Assembly: GCF_001425165.1 (NCBI RefSeq) | Contig: NZ_LMDU01000015.1 | Location: forward strand, 1-64,000 | Source: Pelomonas sp. Root405 | GTDB taxonomy: Bacteria; Pseudomonadota; Gammaproteobacteria; Burkholderiales; Burkholderiaceae_C | Reading direction: 5' to 3' | Length of the DNA stretch: 64,000 nucleotides | In this document: one piece after another, positions 17,031 to 24,772 of the stretch | Layout of the letters: every line of letters starts with the position of its first letter | How positions within the stretch are numbered: the first letter of the stretch is position 1 | Notes under the pieces: model-generated | What the model was told of the DNA's origin: nothing | The model's input: the letters and a program-made list of their open reading frames with translations, nothing else | The model's database searches: none | Translations under genes and position numbers: made by a program

Positions 17031-19282
17031 TGAAACTCGAAGAACTGAACAGCGCCAGCGCCAGCGACTTCGTCGCGCTGCTGGACGGCACCTATGAACA
17101 TTCGCCCTGGATCGCCGAACGCGCCGCGGCGGCGCGGCCGTTCGCATCGCTGGCCGCACTGAAGGTCGCGCTGGCCCGCGTCGTGCGCGAGGCCAGCGTC
17201 GACGAACAGCTGTGGCTGATCCGCGCCCACCCGGAGCTGGCCGGCAAGGCCGCCATCGCCGGCACGCTGACCGCCGAATCGACGAATGAGCAACAGAAGG
17301 CCGGGCTGACCGCCTGCACGGCCGAGGAGTTCGCCAAGCTGCAAAAGCTGAATGCCGACTACAACGCGCGCTTCGGCTGGCCCTTCATCCTGGCCGTGCG
17401 CGGCCCGCGCGGCACCGGCTTCACCCGTGCCGAGATCATCGCCACCTTCGAGCGCCGGCTGCGCGCCCACCCAGACGTGGAACGCGCCGAGTGCCTGCGC
17501 CAGATCCACCGCATCGCCGAGATCCGGCTCAATGACAAGTTCGGCGTGCGGCCCGAGCTGGGCGAACAGCTGTGGGACTGGGCCGCCGCACTGGCCGTGC
17601 ACAGCGACACCGAAGAGTTCCTGACCTGCACCTACGCCACGCCCGCACACACAGCGGTCGCCGAGCAGTTGATGGACTGGATGCGCGATTGCGGCTGCGA
17701 CGAAGTCAGCCGCGACGCCGTCGGCAATGTCGTCGGCGTCTACAAGGGCACCGGAGACAAGCGCTTGCTGACCGGCAGCCACTACGACACCGTGCGCCGC
17801 GCCGGCCGCTTCGACGGGCGGCTGGGCATCTTTGTGCCGATGCTCTCCGTGCGCGAACTGCACCGCGCCGGCCAGCGCCTGCCGTTCGACCTCGAAGTCG
17901 TCGGCTTCTCCGAGGAAGAGGGCCAGCGCTTCCCCGCCGACTTCCTCGGCTCCACCGCACTGATCGGCGCCTTCCAGCCGGGCTGGTTGGACCAAACCGA
18001 TGCGGCCGGCATCACGCTGCGCGACGCGATGCAGGCGACCGGCCTGCCTGGCACGATGGAGGCCATCTCGGGCTGCAAGCGCGACCCGTCGCGCTACCTC
18101 GGCTTCGTCGAAGTGCACATCGAGCAAGGCCCGGTGCTCGACAGCCTGGACCTGCCACTGGGCATCGTCACGTCCATCAACGGCAGTCGCCGCTACACCG
18201 GCGAGATCGTCGGCCTGGCGAGCCACGCCGGCACCACGCCCATGGGCCAGCGCCGCGACGCGGCGGCCGGCGTCGCCGAGCTGATCCTGTTCTGCGAGGA
18301 ACGCGCCGCCCAGGTGCCCGACGTCGTCGGCACCGTCGGCATGTTGGAGGTGCCCTCGGGTTCCATCAACGTCATCCCCGGCCGTTGCCGCTTCAGCCTG
18401 GACCTGCGCGCAACGGCTGACGCAGCCCGCGACGCGTTGGATGCTGATGTGCGCGCCCGGCTCGACGAGATCTGCCAGCGCCGTGGGCTGAGCTTCACGC
18501 TGCAGCCAACGCTCGCTGCGAATGCCGCGCCGAGCGATGCGGCCTGGCAGTCGCGCTGGGAAGCTGCGGTGACTGAACTCGGCCTGCCAATCCACCGCCT
18601 GCCCTCGGGTGCCGGCCATGACGCGATGAAACTGCACGAGCTGCTGCCCCAGGCCATGCTCTTCGTGCGCGGCGGCAATGGCGGCATCAGCCACAACCCG
18701 CTGGAGTCGGTGACGGTGGATGACGCAGAGCTGGCCGTGCAGGCCTTTCAGCAGCTGCTGGAAACATGCGCCGCCGCAGCCCGAACGACCGTAGAGCTGG
18801 TCGCCATGCTGCCCGCGCATCGCGAGGCCTTCCACGCTGGGCGCGAACTGCTCGCGGCACTGCTTCAGGCGCGCCTGCCAGACGGCTGGCCGCAGTTTCC
18901 TGAGGCCTTCGATCCGTCCCTGCCCGACATGGGTGCCGAGTGGCCAGCCTGCTTCTTCATCGACCGCGCGGTGGGCTGCGTAGTCGGCAACGGCGGTTTC
19001 ACCGGGCCACCGGATGCCGAAGGCCGCGTCGAGATCGGCTACGAAATCGCGCCAGCCTACCGTGGCCGTGGCTATGCGACGAAAGCTGCTCAAGCCCTGG
19101 TCGCCTTGGCTCGTGCACGGCCGGTTGTCCGCGCTGTCCAGGCGCACACGCTGGCCGAGACAAACGCCTCGAATGGCGTGCTGCGCAAGCTCGGCATGCA
19201 GTTCATCGCCGAGCTGCCGAACGAGGAAGTCGGCAAGGTATGGCTGTGGCGCCTGGACCTTCCAACACCGACATCGACATGA
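17027..19282 (+). CDS. UraD-AllC-GNAT trifunctional fusion
   Basis: A single 751-residue frame with three domains. Residues 1-170 are OHCU decarboxylase (UraD): RAHPEL (66-71, catalytic His68) and STNEQQKAGL (85-94). Residues 175-580 are allantoate amidohydrolase (AllC, M20): GSHYDTV (250-256), FDG (262-264), EEEGQRF (296-302), HIEQGP (364-369), ASHAGTTPM (398-406), GAGHDA (528-533) and ISHNPLE (554-560); metal ligands appear intact. Residues about 590-751 are a GNAT acetyltransferase with acetyl-CoA loop YRGRGYAT (678-685). UraD makes S-allantoin and AllC deamidates allantoate, with PuuE acting between them. UraD-AllC fusions are, as I recall, known in this order; the GNAT tail is the unusual part and its substrate is unknown. 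No stop or frameshift is seen at the junctions. Confidence 0.92.
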   Translation: MMKLEELNSASASDFVALLDGTYEHSPWIAERAAAARPFASLAALKVALARVVREASVDEQLWLIRAHPELAGKAAIAGTLTAESTNEQQKAGLTACTAEEFAKLQKLNADYNARFGWPFILAVRGPRGTGFTRAEIIATFERRLRAHPDVERAECLRQIHRIAEIRLNDKFGVRPELGEQLWDWAAALAVHSDTEEFLTCTYATPAHTAVAEQLMDWMRDCGCDEVSRDAVGNVVGVYKGTGDKRLLTGSHYDTVRRAGRFDGRLGIFVPMLSVRELHRAGQRLPFDLEVVGFSEEEGQRFPADFLGSTALIGAFQPGWLDQTDAAGITLRDAMQATGLPGTMEAISGCKRDPSRYLGFVEVHIEQGPVLDSLDLPLGIVTSINGSRRYTGEIVGLASHAGTTPMGQRRDAAAGVAELILFCEERAAQVPDVVGTVGMLEVPSGSINVIPGRCRFSLDLRATADAARDALDADVRARLDEICQRRGLSFTLQPTLAANAAPSDAAWQSRWEAAVTELGLPIHRLPSGAGHDAMKLHELLPQAMLFVRGGNGGISHNPLESVTVDDAELAVQAFQQLLETCAAAARTTVELVAMLPAHREAFHAGRELLAALLQARLPDGWPQFPEAFDPSLPDMGAEWPACFFIDRAVGCVVGNGGFTGPPDAEGRVEIGYEIAPAYRGRGYATKAAQALVALARARPVVRAVQAHTLAETNASNGVLRKLGMQFIAELPNEEVGKVWLWRLDLPTPTST

Positions 19283-20505
19283 CCACCTCTTCTCCAGACC
19301 GTTGGATTGCAGCCAACTTCGACGACGAAGTTCGTTTCCTACAGCAACTCGTCCGCATCCCCACCGACACACCGCCCGGCAACAACGCGCCGCATGCCGA
19401 GTGCACGGCTGAGCTGCTGGCCGAACTTGGCTTCACGGTGGAGATGCACGTCGTTCCCGCCGCCGACGTGCAGGCCGCCGGCATGCAGTCCATCACCAAC
19501 CTCATCGTCCGCCACCGCTTCAGTGAAGGCGGCCCGACGATTGCGCTGAATGCGCATGGCGACGTGGTGCCGCCCGGTGAAGGCTGGACCTATGGCCCAT
19601 ACTCGGCCGACGTCGTCGACGGCAAGCTGTATGGCCGTGCGTCGGCCGTCAGCAAGAGCGACTTCGCGACCTACGCGTTTGCGCTGCTGGCGCTGAAGAA
19701 CTCCGGGTTGCCGCTGAAGGGCGCCGTCGAGCTGCATTTCACTTACGACGAGGAGTTCGGCGGTGAACTTGGCCCCGGCTGGCTGCTGAAGCAAGGTCTG
19801 ACGAAACCCGACTACCTGATCGCAGCCGGTTTCAGCTACCAGGTCGTCACGGCCCACAACGGCTGCCTGCAAATGGAAGTGACGCTGCACGGCCTGGCCT
19901 CGCATGCGGCATACCCGAGCACGGGCATCGATGCGCTGCAGGCGGCAACGAAGCTGCTGACGGCGCTTTACGCCCACAACGACGTGCTGAAGACGCGCCG
20001 TTCCGAGGTGGCCGGCATCACCCACCCCTACCTGAATGTCGGCCGCATCGAGGGCGGATCCAACACCAATGTCGTGCCGGGCAAGGTGGTCATCAAGCTC
20101 GACCGCCGCATGATTCCCGAGGAGGACCCGGCGGCTGTCGAGGCCGAGGTGCGCGCGCTGATCGAGCGCACGGTCGCGCAGAGCGCGGGCATCAAGCTCG
20201 ACATCAAGCGCCTGCTGCTGGCCGATTCGATGAAGCCGCTGCCGGGCGCCGCGCCGCTGGTGGCCGCGCTGCAAAAGCATGGCCAGGCCATCTTTGGCGA
20301 AGAGATCCCGACCTCCGGCACGCCGCTCTACACCGACGTGCGCCTGTACACGGCGCATGGCATCCCGGCCGCCATCTACGGCGCCGGGCCGCGCACCGTG
20401 CTGGAGAGCAATGCCAAGCGCGCCGACGAGCACCTGGTGCTGGACGACCTGAAGCGGGCGACCCAGGTCGTGGCGCGCACGCTTGCCGAGATGCTTGCGA
20501 TCTAG
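19279..20505 (+). CDS. M20 family metallohydrolase (ArgE/DapE-like)
   Basis: A 408-residue M20 peptidase/deacylase with metal-site motifs NAHGDVVPPGEGW (near 93-105), YGRASAVSKSDFA, TYDEEFGGELGP and a dimerisation domain containing GLASHAAYPSTGIDA. The ATG overlaps the fusion gene's stop by 4 bases, tying it to the ureide operon. It is distinct from AllC and closer to ArgE/DapE deacylases. A role on a ureide breakdown product such as ureidoglycolate or an acylated intermediate made by the GNAT domain is possible, but is inference from position only. Confidence 0.82.
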   Translation: MTTSSPDRWIAANFDDEVRFLQQLVRIPTDTPPGNNAPHAECTAELLAELGFTVEMHVVPAADVQAAGMQSITNLIVRHRFSEGGPTIALNAHGDVVPPGEGWTYGPYSADVVDGKLYGRASAVSKSDFATYAFALLALKNSGLPLKGAVELHFTYDEEFGGELGPGWLLKQGLTKPDYLIAAGFSYQVVTAHNGCLQMEVTLHGLASHAAYPSTGIDALQAATKLLTALYAHNDVLKTRRSEVAGITHPYLNVGRIEGGSNTNVVPGKVVIKLDRRMIPEEDPAAVEAEVRALIERTVAQSAGIKLDIKRLLLADSMKPLPGAAPLVAALQKHGQAIFGEEIPTSGTPLYTDVRLYTAHGIPAAIYGAGPRTVLESNAKRADEHLVLDDLKRATQVVARTLAEMLAI

Positions 20506-20525
20506 GAGACTGCCCGAAAGCCTCT

Positions 20526-20550
20526 TATAATCTATTCAGAATCTATTCAC
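20526..20550 (+). promoter_or_regulatory. -10 hexamer with tandem 11-bp repeat before yjjJ
   Basis: A consensus TATAAT (20526-20531) is followed at once by two abutting copies of AATCTATTCAG/C (20529-20539 and 20540-20550). The first copy shares three bases with the -10. No good -35 is visible at 17 bases. An 11-base direct repeat puts two sites on one face of the helix, which suits cooperative binding. The HTH domain of the encoded YjjJ protein is the obvious candidate (inference). Confidence 0.5.
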
Positions 20551-20566
20551 GAACAGCAGGGTCGTG

Positions 20567-21895
20567 ATGGCTGAACTGACGACGGAACACCATCTCGTAC
20601 TTGGCGCACTGGCGGCACGCGGCTTGCTGTCGTCGCCACAGATGCAAGCCATCACTGGCAAAAGCCAGCCCACGCTGTCGCGCATCCTGGCCGACCTGGG
20701 CAGCCGGGTGGTGGCGTTGGGTCAGGCGCGTTCCGCTCGGTACGGCCTGTCTCAATCCATTCACGGCACACCTTCGCAGCAACCCGTTCTGCTGACACTT
20801 CAAAGCGGTGAGACCCGCCGCATCGGCCAGCTCACGCTGCTGGTGAGCGACACCCTGCACCTGGGCGGCCCGGGCGTCAGCGTTGCCACCCAGGGCGAGT
20901 TGCCCTGGCTGCTGTCGCCGCTGGTGGCACAGGGTTTTCTCGGCCGGCTGCTGGCACAGCGGCTGGCCGCACCGGGCATTTCGACCGACCCGGCGGCCTG
21001 GACGCTGGAGACGCAGTTGTTTGCCGCACTCCACCTGCACGATGGCAGCGGTGCATTGAGCTTGGGCGAGCCGCAGCCCGGCACCGCGCTGCCGGCACTG
21101 CCCGCATCGCCCACAGCACTGGCGGCGGCGCTGGATGCGCTGGCAGACGACGTGGCGGGCACGCTGCCGGCGGGCTCGTCAGCAGGCGGCGAGCAGCCCA
21201 AGCTGCTGGCGCGGCAGGAGGGTGGCGGGCCGCTGCTGGTGAAGTTCACCCCGCCACGCGGCACGCCCTTCGGCGAGCGTTGGCACGACCTGCTGCACGC
21301 CGAGCACCTGGCACTGCGCACGTTGGCCGCGCACGGCGTGGCGGTGGCGGCCAGCCGCATCGTGGCGAGCCCGCGTCGCACGTATCTGCTCAGCGAGCGC
21401 TTCGACCGTCTGGGCGACCACGGCCGGCGCCATGCCGTGGCCATCGCAGCAGCACATGCCGGCTTTCTGCCAGGCGGCTACTGGAACTGGCCACGCAGCG
21501 CGCAAGGCCTGGCCGGGCAGCGCCGGCTGTCGTCGCTGGACGCCGCCCGCGCGCAAGCGCTGTGGGACTTTGGCCGGCTCATCGGCAACACCGACATGCA
21601 CGGCGGCAATCTCGCGCTGTGGGTCGACGGTGAAGACCTGACCGGGCTGCTGAAAGGCCGCTTCACGCTGGCCCCGGTGTACGACATGCTGCCGATGCGC
21701 TGGCGGCCGGATGCCACGCTGGGCTGTGCGGCGGACTACAGCGCCTTCGAGCCCGACGCGCTGGCCCGCAGTGGCGGCGCCCGCGAGCCGGCCCAGGCGT
21801 TCTGGCATGCGCTGGCCGGCAGTGCCGATGTCAGCACCACACTGCGCGAGGTGGCCTCGGAGATGGCCGGCCGCCTGGCCAGTTCAGCGCGCTGA
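20567..21895 (+). CDS. yjjJ: HipA-family kinase, YjjJ type, with N-terminal HTH
   Basis: A 442-residue protein with an N-terminal winged-helix-like segment (residues 5-60, SSPQMQAITGKSQPTLSRIL) joined to a HipA kinase domain. Kinase features are SSAGGEQPK (204-212, the loop with the autophosphorylated serine region), VKF with Lys226, the catalytic GNTDMHGGN (340-348) and YDMLPMRW (372-379). HipA kinases phosphorylate aminoacyl-tRNA synthetases and arrest growth; YjjJ-type proteins lack a separate HipB and carry their own HTH. The ATG at 20567 is favoured by GCAGGG upstream; a GTG lies directly before it. The end overlaps the convergent neighbour by 12 bases. Confidence 0.88.
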   Translation: MAELTTEHHLVLGALAARGLLSSPQMQAITGKSQPTLSRILADLGSRVVALGQARSARYGLSQSIHGTPSQQPVLLTLQSGETRRIGQLTLLVSDTLHLGGPGVSVATQGELPWLLSPLVAQGFLGRLLAQRLAAPGISTDPAAWTLETQLFAALHLHDGSGALSLGEPQPGTALPALPASPTALAAALDALADDVAGTLPAGSSAGGEQPKLLARQEGGGPLLVKFTPPRGTPFGERWHDLLHAEHLALRTLAAHGVAVAASRIVASPRRTYLLSERFDRLGDHGRRHAVAIAAAHAGFLPGGYWNWPRSAQGLAGQRRLSSLDAARAQALWDFGRLIGNTDMHGGNLALWVDGEDLTGLLKGRFTLAPVYDMLPMRWRPDATLGCAADYSAFEPDALARSGGAREPAQAFWHALAGSADVSTTLREVASEMAGRLASSAR

Positions 21896-23155
21896 ACGCA
21901 GCAGCGCCTGGCGCTCGGCCAGCTCGGCCGGCGGCCACGGGCTCCAGTCGGGCCGCTGGGCATAGACGCCATACAGCGCCTGCAGGTTGCCCAGCACCTG
22001 CGGGTCGCGCGGCGACAGGGCCAGCGCGGCCAGCAGGCGTTGCGACAACTGCGCCGCGGCGGCGGCATCGGGTGTGACGCCTGACAGCGCGGACACCGCA
22101 GCCAGGTTGGTACCCGCGGCGCTGGCCGGCAGGCGCTGCAGGGCTTCGCTGAAGCGCTCGGCCGCGTCGGCGCGGCGGCCCTGCGTCCACGCGATCTGGC
22201 CGCGCAGCGCCGCGCCCAGGCCCCAGGCGCTGGGCGCCAGGTCGGCCGGCACCGCCTTTTCGTAGCGCGTCAGGCCCGCCTCGACGGCGCGCACCACGCG
22301 CTCGCGCTCGGCGGGTTGCAGGCCGCCGACCTGCAGGCGCAGCCAGCCGGCCATCGCATCGGCAAAGTCCAGCTCGGGCAGCCAGCGGGCCAATTGCCAT
22401 TCCGCCACATCGCCGGCCGCGCGAGCGCGCATCCAGCCCGCGGGCAGGCCCGGGCGCATGGGTACCACGCGCATCCAGTCGCCGCGCGCCTCGACGATGG
22501 CATACGGGAAGCTCTGGTGGACCGAGCGCCCGATCTCCACGCCGGGCGCGGCGTCGCTGGGCTGCTGGCGCACCTGCAGCGCGGCGCGCGAGGCCTTGTC
22601 GATGCTGGCCAGCTCGTCGAGCCGGATGCGCCGCGGCGCAAAGGACAACGCCTGGGCCGGCAGCGCGGCCTCGAACTTCGCACCGGCCCAGTCCAGCGTG
22701 ATCGTCTCGGGTGTCAGCCCCTGCGCGCCCTGGCGCGCGAAGCGCAGATAGGTCTGCAGGAACAGCTCGCCGTCCTGCTCGAACAGCCGCCCCCAGATGG
22801 CCAGCACGGCCTTGCCGCGCTCCAGCTTGCCGGTGCCGGTGCCCGTCTGGCTGACGGTGGCGAGCACGCGGTCGACATCGCATTGCCGGCCCCCGTCGGC
22901 CACCAGGTCCACGGCCCCCACGGAGCTGTACTTCAGCATCGCCATCAGCAGCTGCAGGTGAGCCAGCGACGAGATCTGCCGGCTGGCCGCCCCCACCGCG
23001 GCGTCGCGCGCGCCATCCGCGCGCCAGGGCAATACCAGTGCATTCACCGCGGCGCCGCGGAAGACAACCGGGTCGGAACAGGCGCGGATGTCCATGCCGT
23101 GCGCCGGCAGCGCGCAGGCCAGAGCCAGCGACAGGAGTGCAAGGGCGCGGCGCAT
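21884..23155 (-). CDS. Exported protein of unknown function, TPR-like C-terminus
   Basis: I do not recognise this 423-residue protein. It has a signal peptide (MRRALALLSLALACALPAHG), a middle domain with the segment AVLAIWGRLFEQDGELFLQTYLRFA (cited in part as AIWGRLFEQDG), and an alpha-helical C-terminal third with TPR-like spacing (RADAAERFSEALQRLP). The middle segment resembles the corresponding part of the upstream exported protein (LMEVWGVVERDG then INYLLVPLRF), so the two may share a domain. It is the last gene of a three-gene unit and starts one base into the stop of the preceding gene (TGATG). Confidence 0.7.
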   Translation of the reverse strand: MRRALALLSLALACALPAHGMDIRACSDPVVFRGAAVNALVLPWRADGARDAAVGAASRQISSLAHLQLLMAMLKYSSVGAVDLVADGGRQCDVDRVLATVSQTGTGTGKLERGKAVLAIWGRLFEQDGELFLQTYLRFARQGAQGLTPETITLDWAGAKFEAALPAQALSFAPRRIRLDELASIDKASRAALQVRQQPSDAAPGVEIGRSVHQSFPYAIVEARGDWMRVVPMRPGLPAGWMRARAAGDVAEWQLARWLPELDFADAMAGWLRLQVGGLQPAERERVVRAVEAGLTRYEKAVPADLAPSAWGLGAALRGQIAWTQGRRADAAERFSEALQRLPASAAGTNLAAVSALSGVTPDAAAAAQLSQRLLAALALSPRDPQVLGNLQALYGVYAQRPDWSPWPPAELAERQALLRSAR

Positions 23156-23949
23156 CACTGGCCCTCCGCGCAGGGCTGCGCCGGTTTTTGTAGACGAAGC
23201 AGGCCGGTGCGTGGGTAGGCCGCGTCGGCCAGCGCCTCGCGCAGCGTGCGCCCGGCGCTCTCCTGCACGAAGCCGTGCAACGCCGTCAGCTCGGTCTTGC
23301 TGCGGCCGGTGATGGGGCGCTTGAGCATGGCGCCGAGCAGGCTGTGCGCGCGGCACAGGTTGGCATGGGCCGGCTCGTAGGCGCGTTCACGCAGCAGCTT
23401 CAGGCCCAGCGCGCTGGCGATGAAGGCGTCCAGGTCGAGCGGCTTGGAGATCAGCTGCACCGCGTCGGTCGTGGGCGCCGCACCGGCCTCGGGGTAGCGC
23501 AGGCGCTGCAACCCGGCCGGCACGGTCTCGCGCTGGTCGGCCGCAAACCGCAGCGGCACCAGCAGGTAGTTGATCTGCGCCGACAGCGCCGGCGGCGTGC
23601 CGTCGCGCTCGACGACGCCCCAGACCTCCATCAGCACGCGCTGGTCGTTGAGCTGCTCGACGACCTCGGCGCTGAACTCGCTGCCGTCCAGTGCCGGCGC
23701 ACGCTTGGGGCAGGCGCGAAAGGCCACCGGCGTGGCGCCGGGATTGATCCAGCGCTCATCGCGCTCCTGGTCCAGCTCGAACTGCAGCTTGTTCAGGAAG
23801 CGCTCGACGGCCACGCGGTCGGCCAGCGCGCCGCCGCTGGGCTCGCTGAGCAGCACCGTGAAGCGGCCGGCAGCCGGCGCGCAGTTGACGACGGCCCCCT
23901 GCGTGCTGGCGACACAGCCCAGCAGCAAGGCAAGCAAGACAGCTCTCAT
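23155..23949 (-). CDS. Exported protein of unknown function
   Basis: A 264-residue protein with a short signal peptide (MRAVLLALLLGCVASTQGA). It has a region with ACPKRAPALDG, LMEVWGVVERDG and QINYLLVPLRF that looks related to the next gene's product, then a helical C-terminus (LLRERAYEPAHANLCRAHSLL). No catalytic motif is evident. The true start is the ATG at 23949; the open frame continuing upstream is chance. It follows the membrane protein gene by 8 bases. Confidence 0.7.
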   Translation of the reverse strand: MRAVLLALLLGCVASTQGAVVNCAPAAGRFTVLLSEPSGGALADRVAVERFLNKLQFELDQERDERWINPGATPVAFRACPKRAPALDGSEFSAEVVEQLNDQRVLMEVWGVVERDGTPPALSAQINYLLVPLRFAADQRETVPAGLQRLRYPEAGAAPTTDAVQLISKPLDLDAFIASALGLKLLRERAYEPAHANLCRAHSLLGAMLKRPITGRSKTELTALHGFVQESAGRTLREALADAAYPRTGLLRLQKPAQPCAEGQ

Positions 23950-23957
23950 GGCGATCA

Positions 23958-24590
23958 CTACAGGTTGGCGATGGCTTCGTCCACCGTCTGCTTCAGCCGC
24001 GGATAGGCCTCGGCCGGCGCGGCAATCTCGCCGCCGATGCGCTGGCGCAGTGCTTCGGGCTTGCCGGCCACGGCCGCGTTGACGAGGTCGCGGTAGCGGC
24101 GCAGCTGCGGCAGGGCCTTGCGGCAGCCGTTGTCGCCGATGAGGCTGAGCAGCGTGCGGTGGGCGCCGATGGCGTAGTGCTGGTTGCGCTTGAGCAGCAG
24201 CGGCGGCAAGACCCGGCACAGCGTCTCGGGCTCGCGCACGGCCATGGCCTCCAGCCCGAGGGTGGCGGCCACCGCGTGCAGGTCGGGGCGGCGCAGCTCC
24301 ATCAGCAGCGCCGGCAGCGCCGGCTCGCCGAAGGAGGCCAGCACGACGGCGCCGTTCTTCAGCTTGTTGAGGTCTTCCTCCTCGGTGAGCTTCTGCAGCA
24401 GGCCCATCATCTCCTTGGTGTAGGAGAGGTCGAGCTGGCGCTGCTTGATGGCCAGGTCCACCGAGTCCTTGATCCAGAAGCCCAGCACCAGAATGACGAT
24501 GCTGGCGATCAGCTTGGGCGCCTCGGCGCCCATCCAGCCGAGCATGCGGGCAGGCCAGGGCTTGGGGGGCGGCACGGGGGTGGCATCCAT
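23958..24590 (-). CDS. Single-helix membrane protein with HEAT-like repeats
   Basis: A 210-residue protein with one transmembrane helix near residues 25-41 (APKLIASIVILVLGFWI), then a largely helical domain with HEAT-like pairs (LNKLKNGAVVLASFGEPALPAL; LPPLLLKRNQHYAIGAHRTLL, each quoted in part). Orientation and function are unknown. The ATG at 24590 is chosen because residues upstream of it are compositionally unlike a protein. It heads an operon with two exported proteins. Confidence 0.65.
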   Translation of the reverse strand: MDATPVPPPKPWPARMLGWMGAEAPKLIASIVILVLGFWIKDSVDLAIKQRQLDLSYTKEMMGLLQKLTEEEDLNKLKNGAVVLASFGEPALPALLMELRRPDLHAVAATLGLEAMAVREPETLCRVLPPLLLKRNQHYAIGAHRTLLSLIGDNGCRKALPQLRRYRDLVNAAVAGKPEALRQRIGGEIAAPAEAYPRLKQTVDEAIANL

Positions 24591-24772
24591 CGCCGCAGTG
24601 TGTGCCGCGCGGGCCACCAAGCACAACCCCAGGATGACGGACGCGCCGGCGCGGTGCGGCCGTGCACCGCGCACGCGCGGCCGGCGCGCTGGAACAGGCC
24701 CTGCGCGTGGCATGGAGATTGCGTTCTCTCATTCGACGGGCGCACCGGCGCGCCCTGGTAAACGGAGCCCCC

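Noticed and set aside
16991-19372. 793-codon minus-strand frame opposite the UraD-AllC-GNAT gene
   Set aside because: The frame has antisense composition and no motif, whereas the plus-strand frame has complete catalytic motifs.
20567-21895. Classical two-gene hipBA toxin-antitoxin module
   Set aside because: No separate hipB is present. The HTH is fused to the kinase, and upstream is the M20 gene with an unrelated function.
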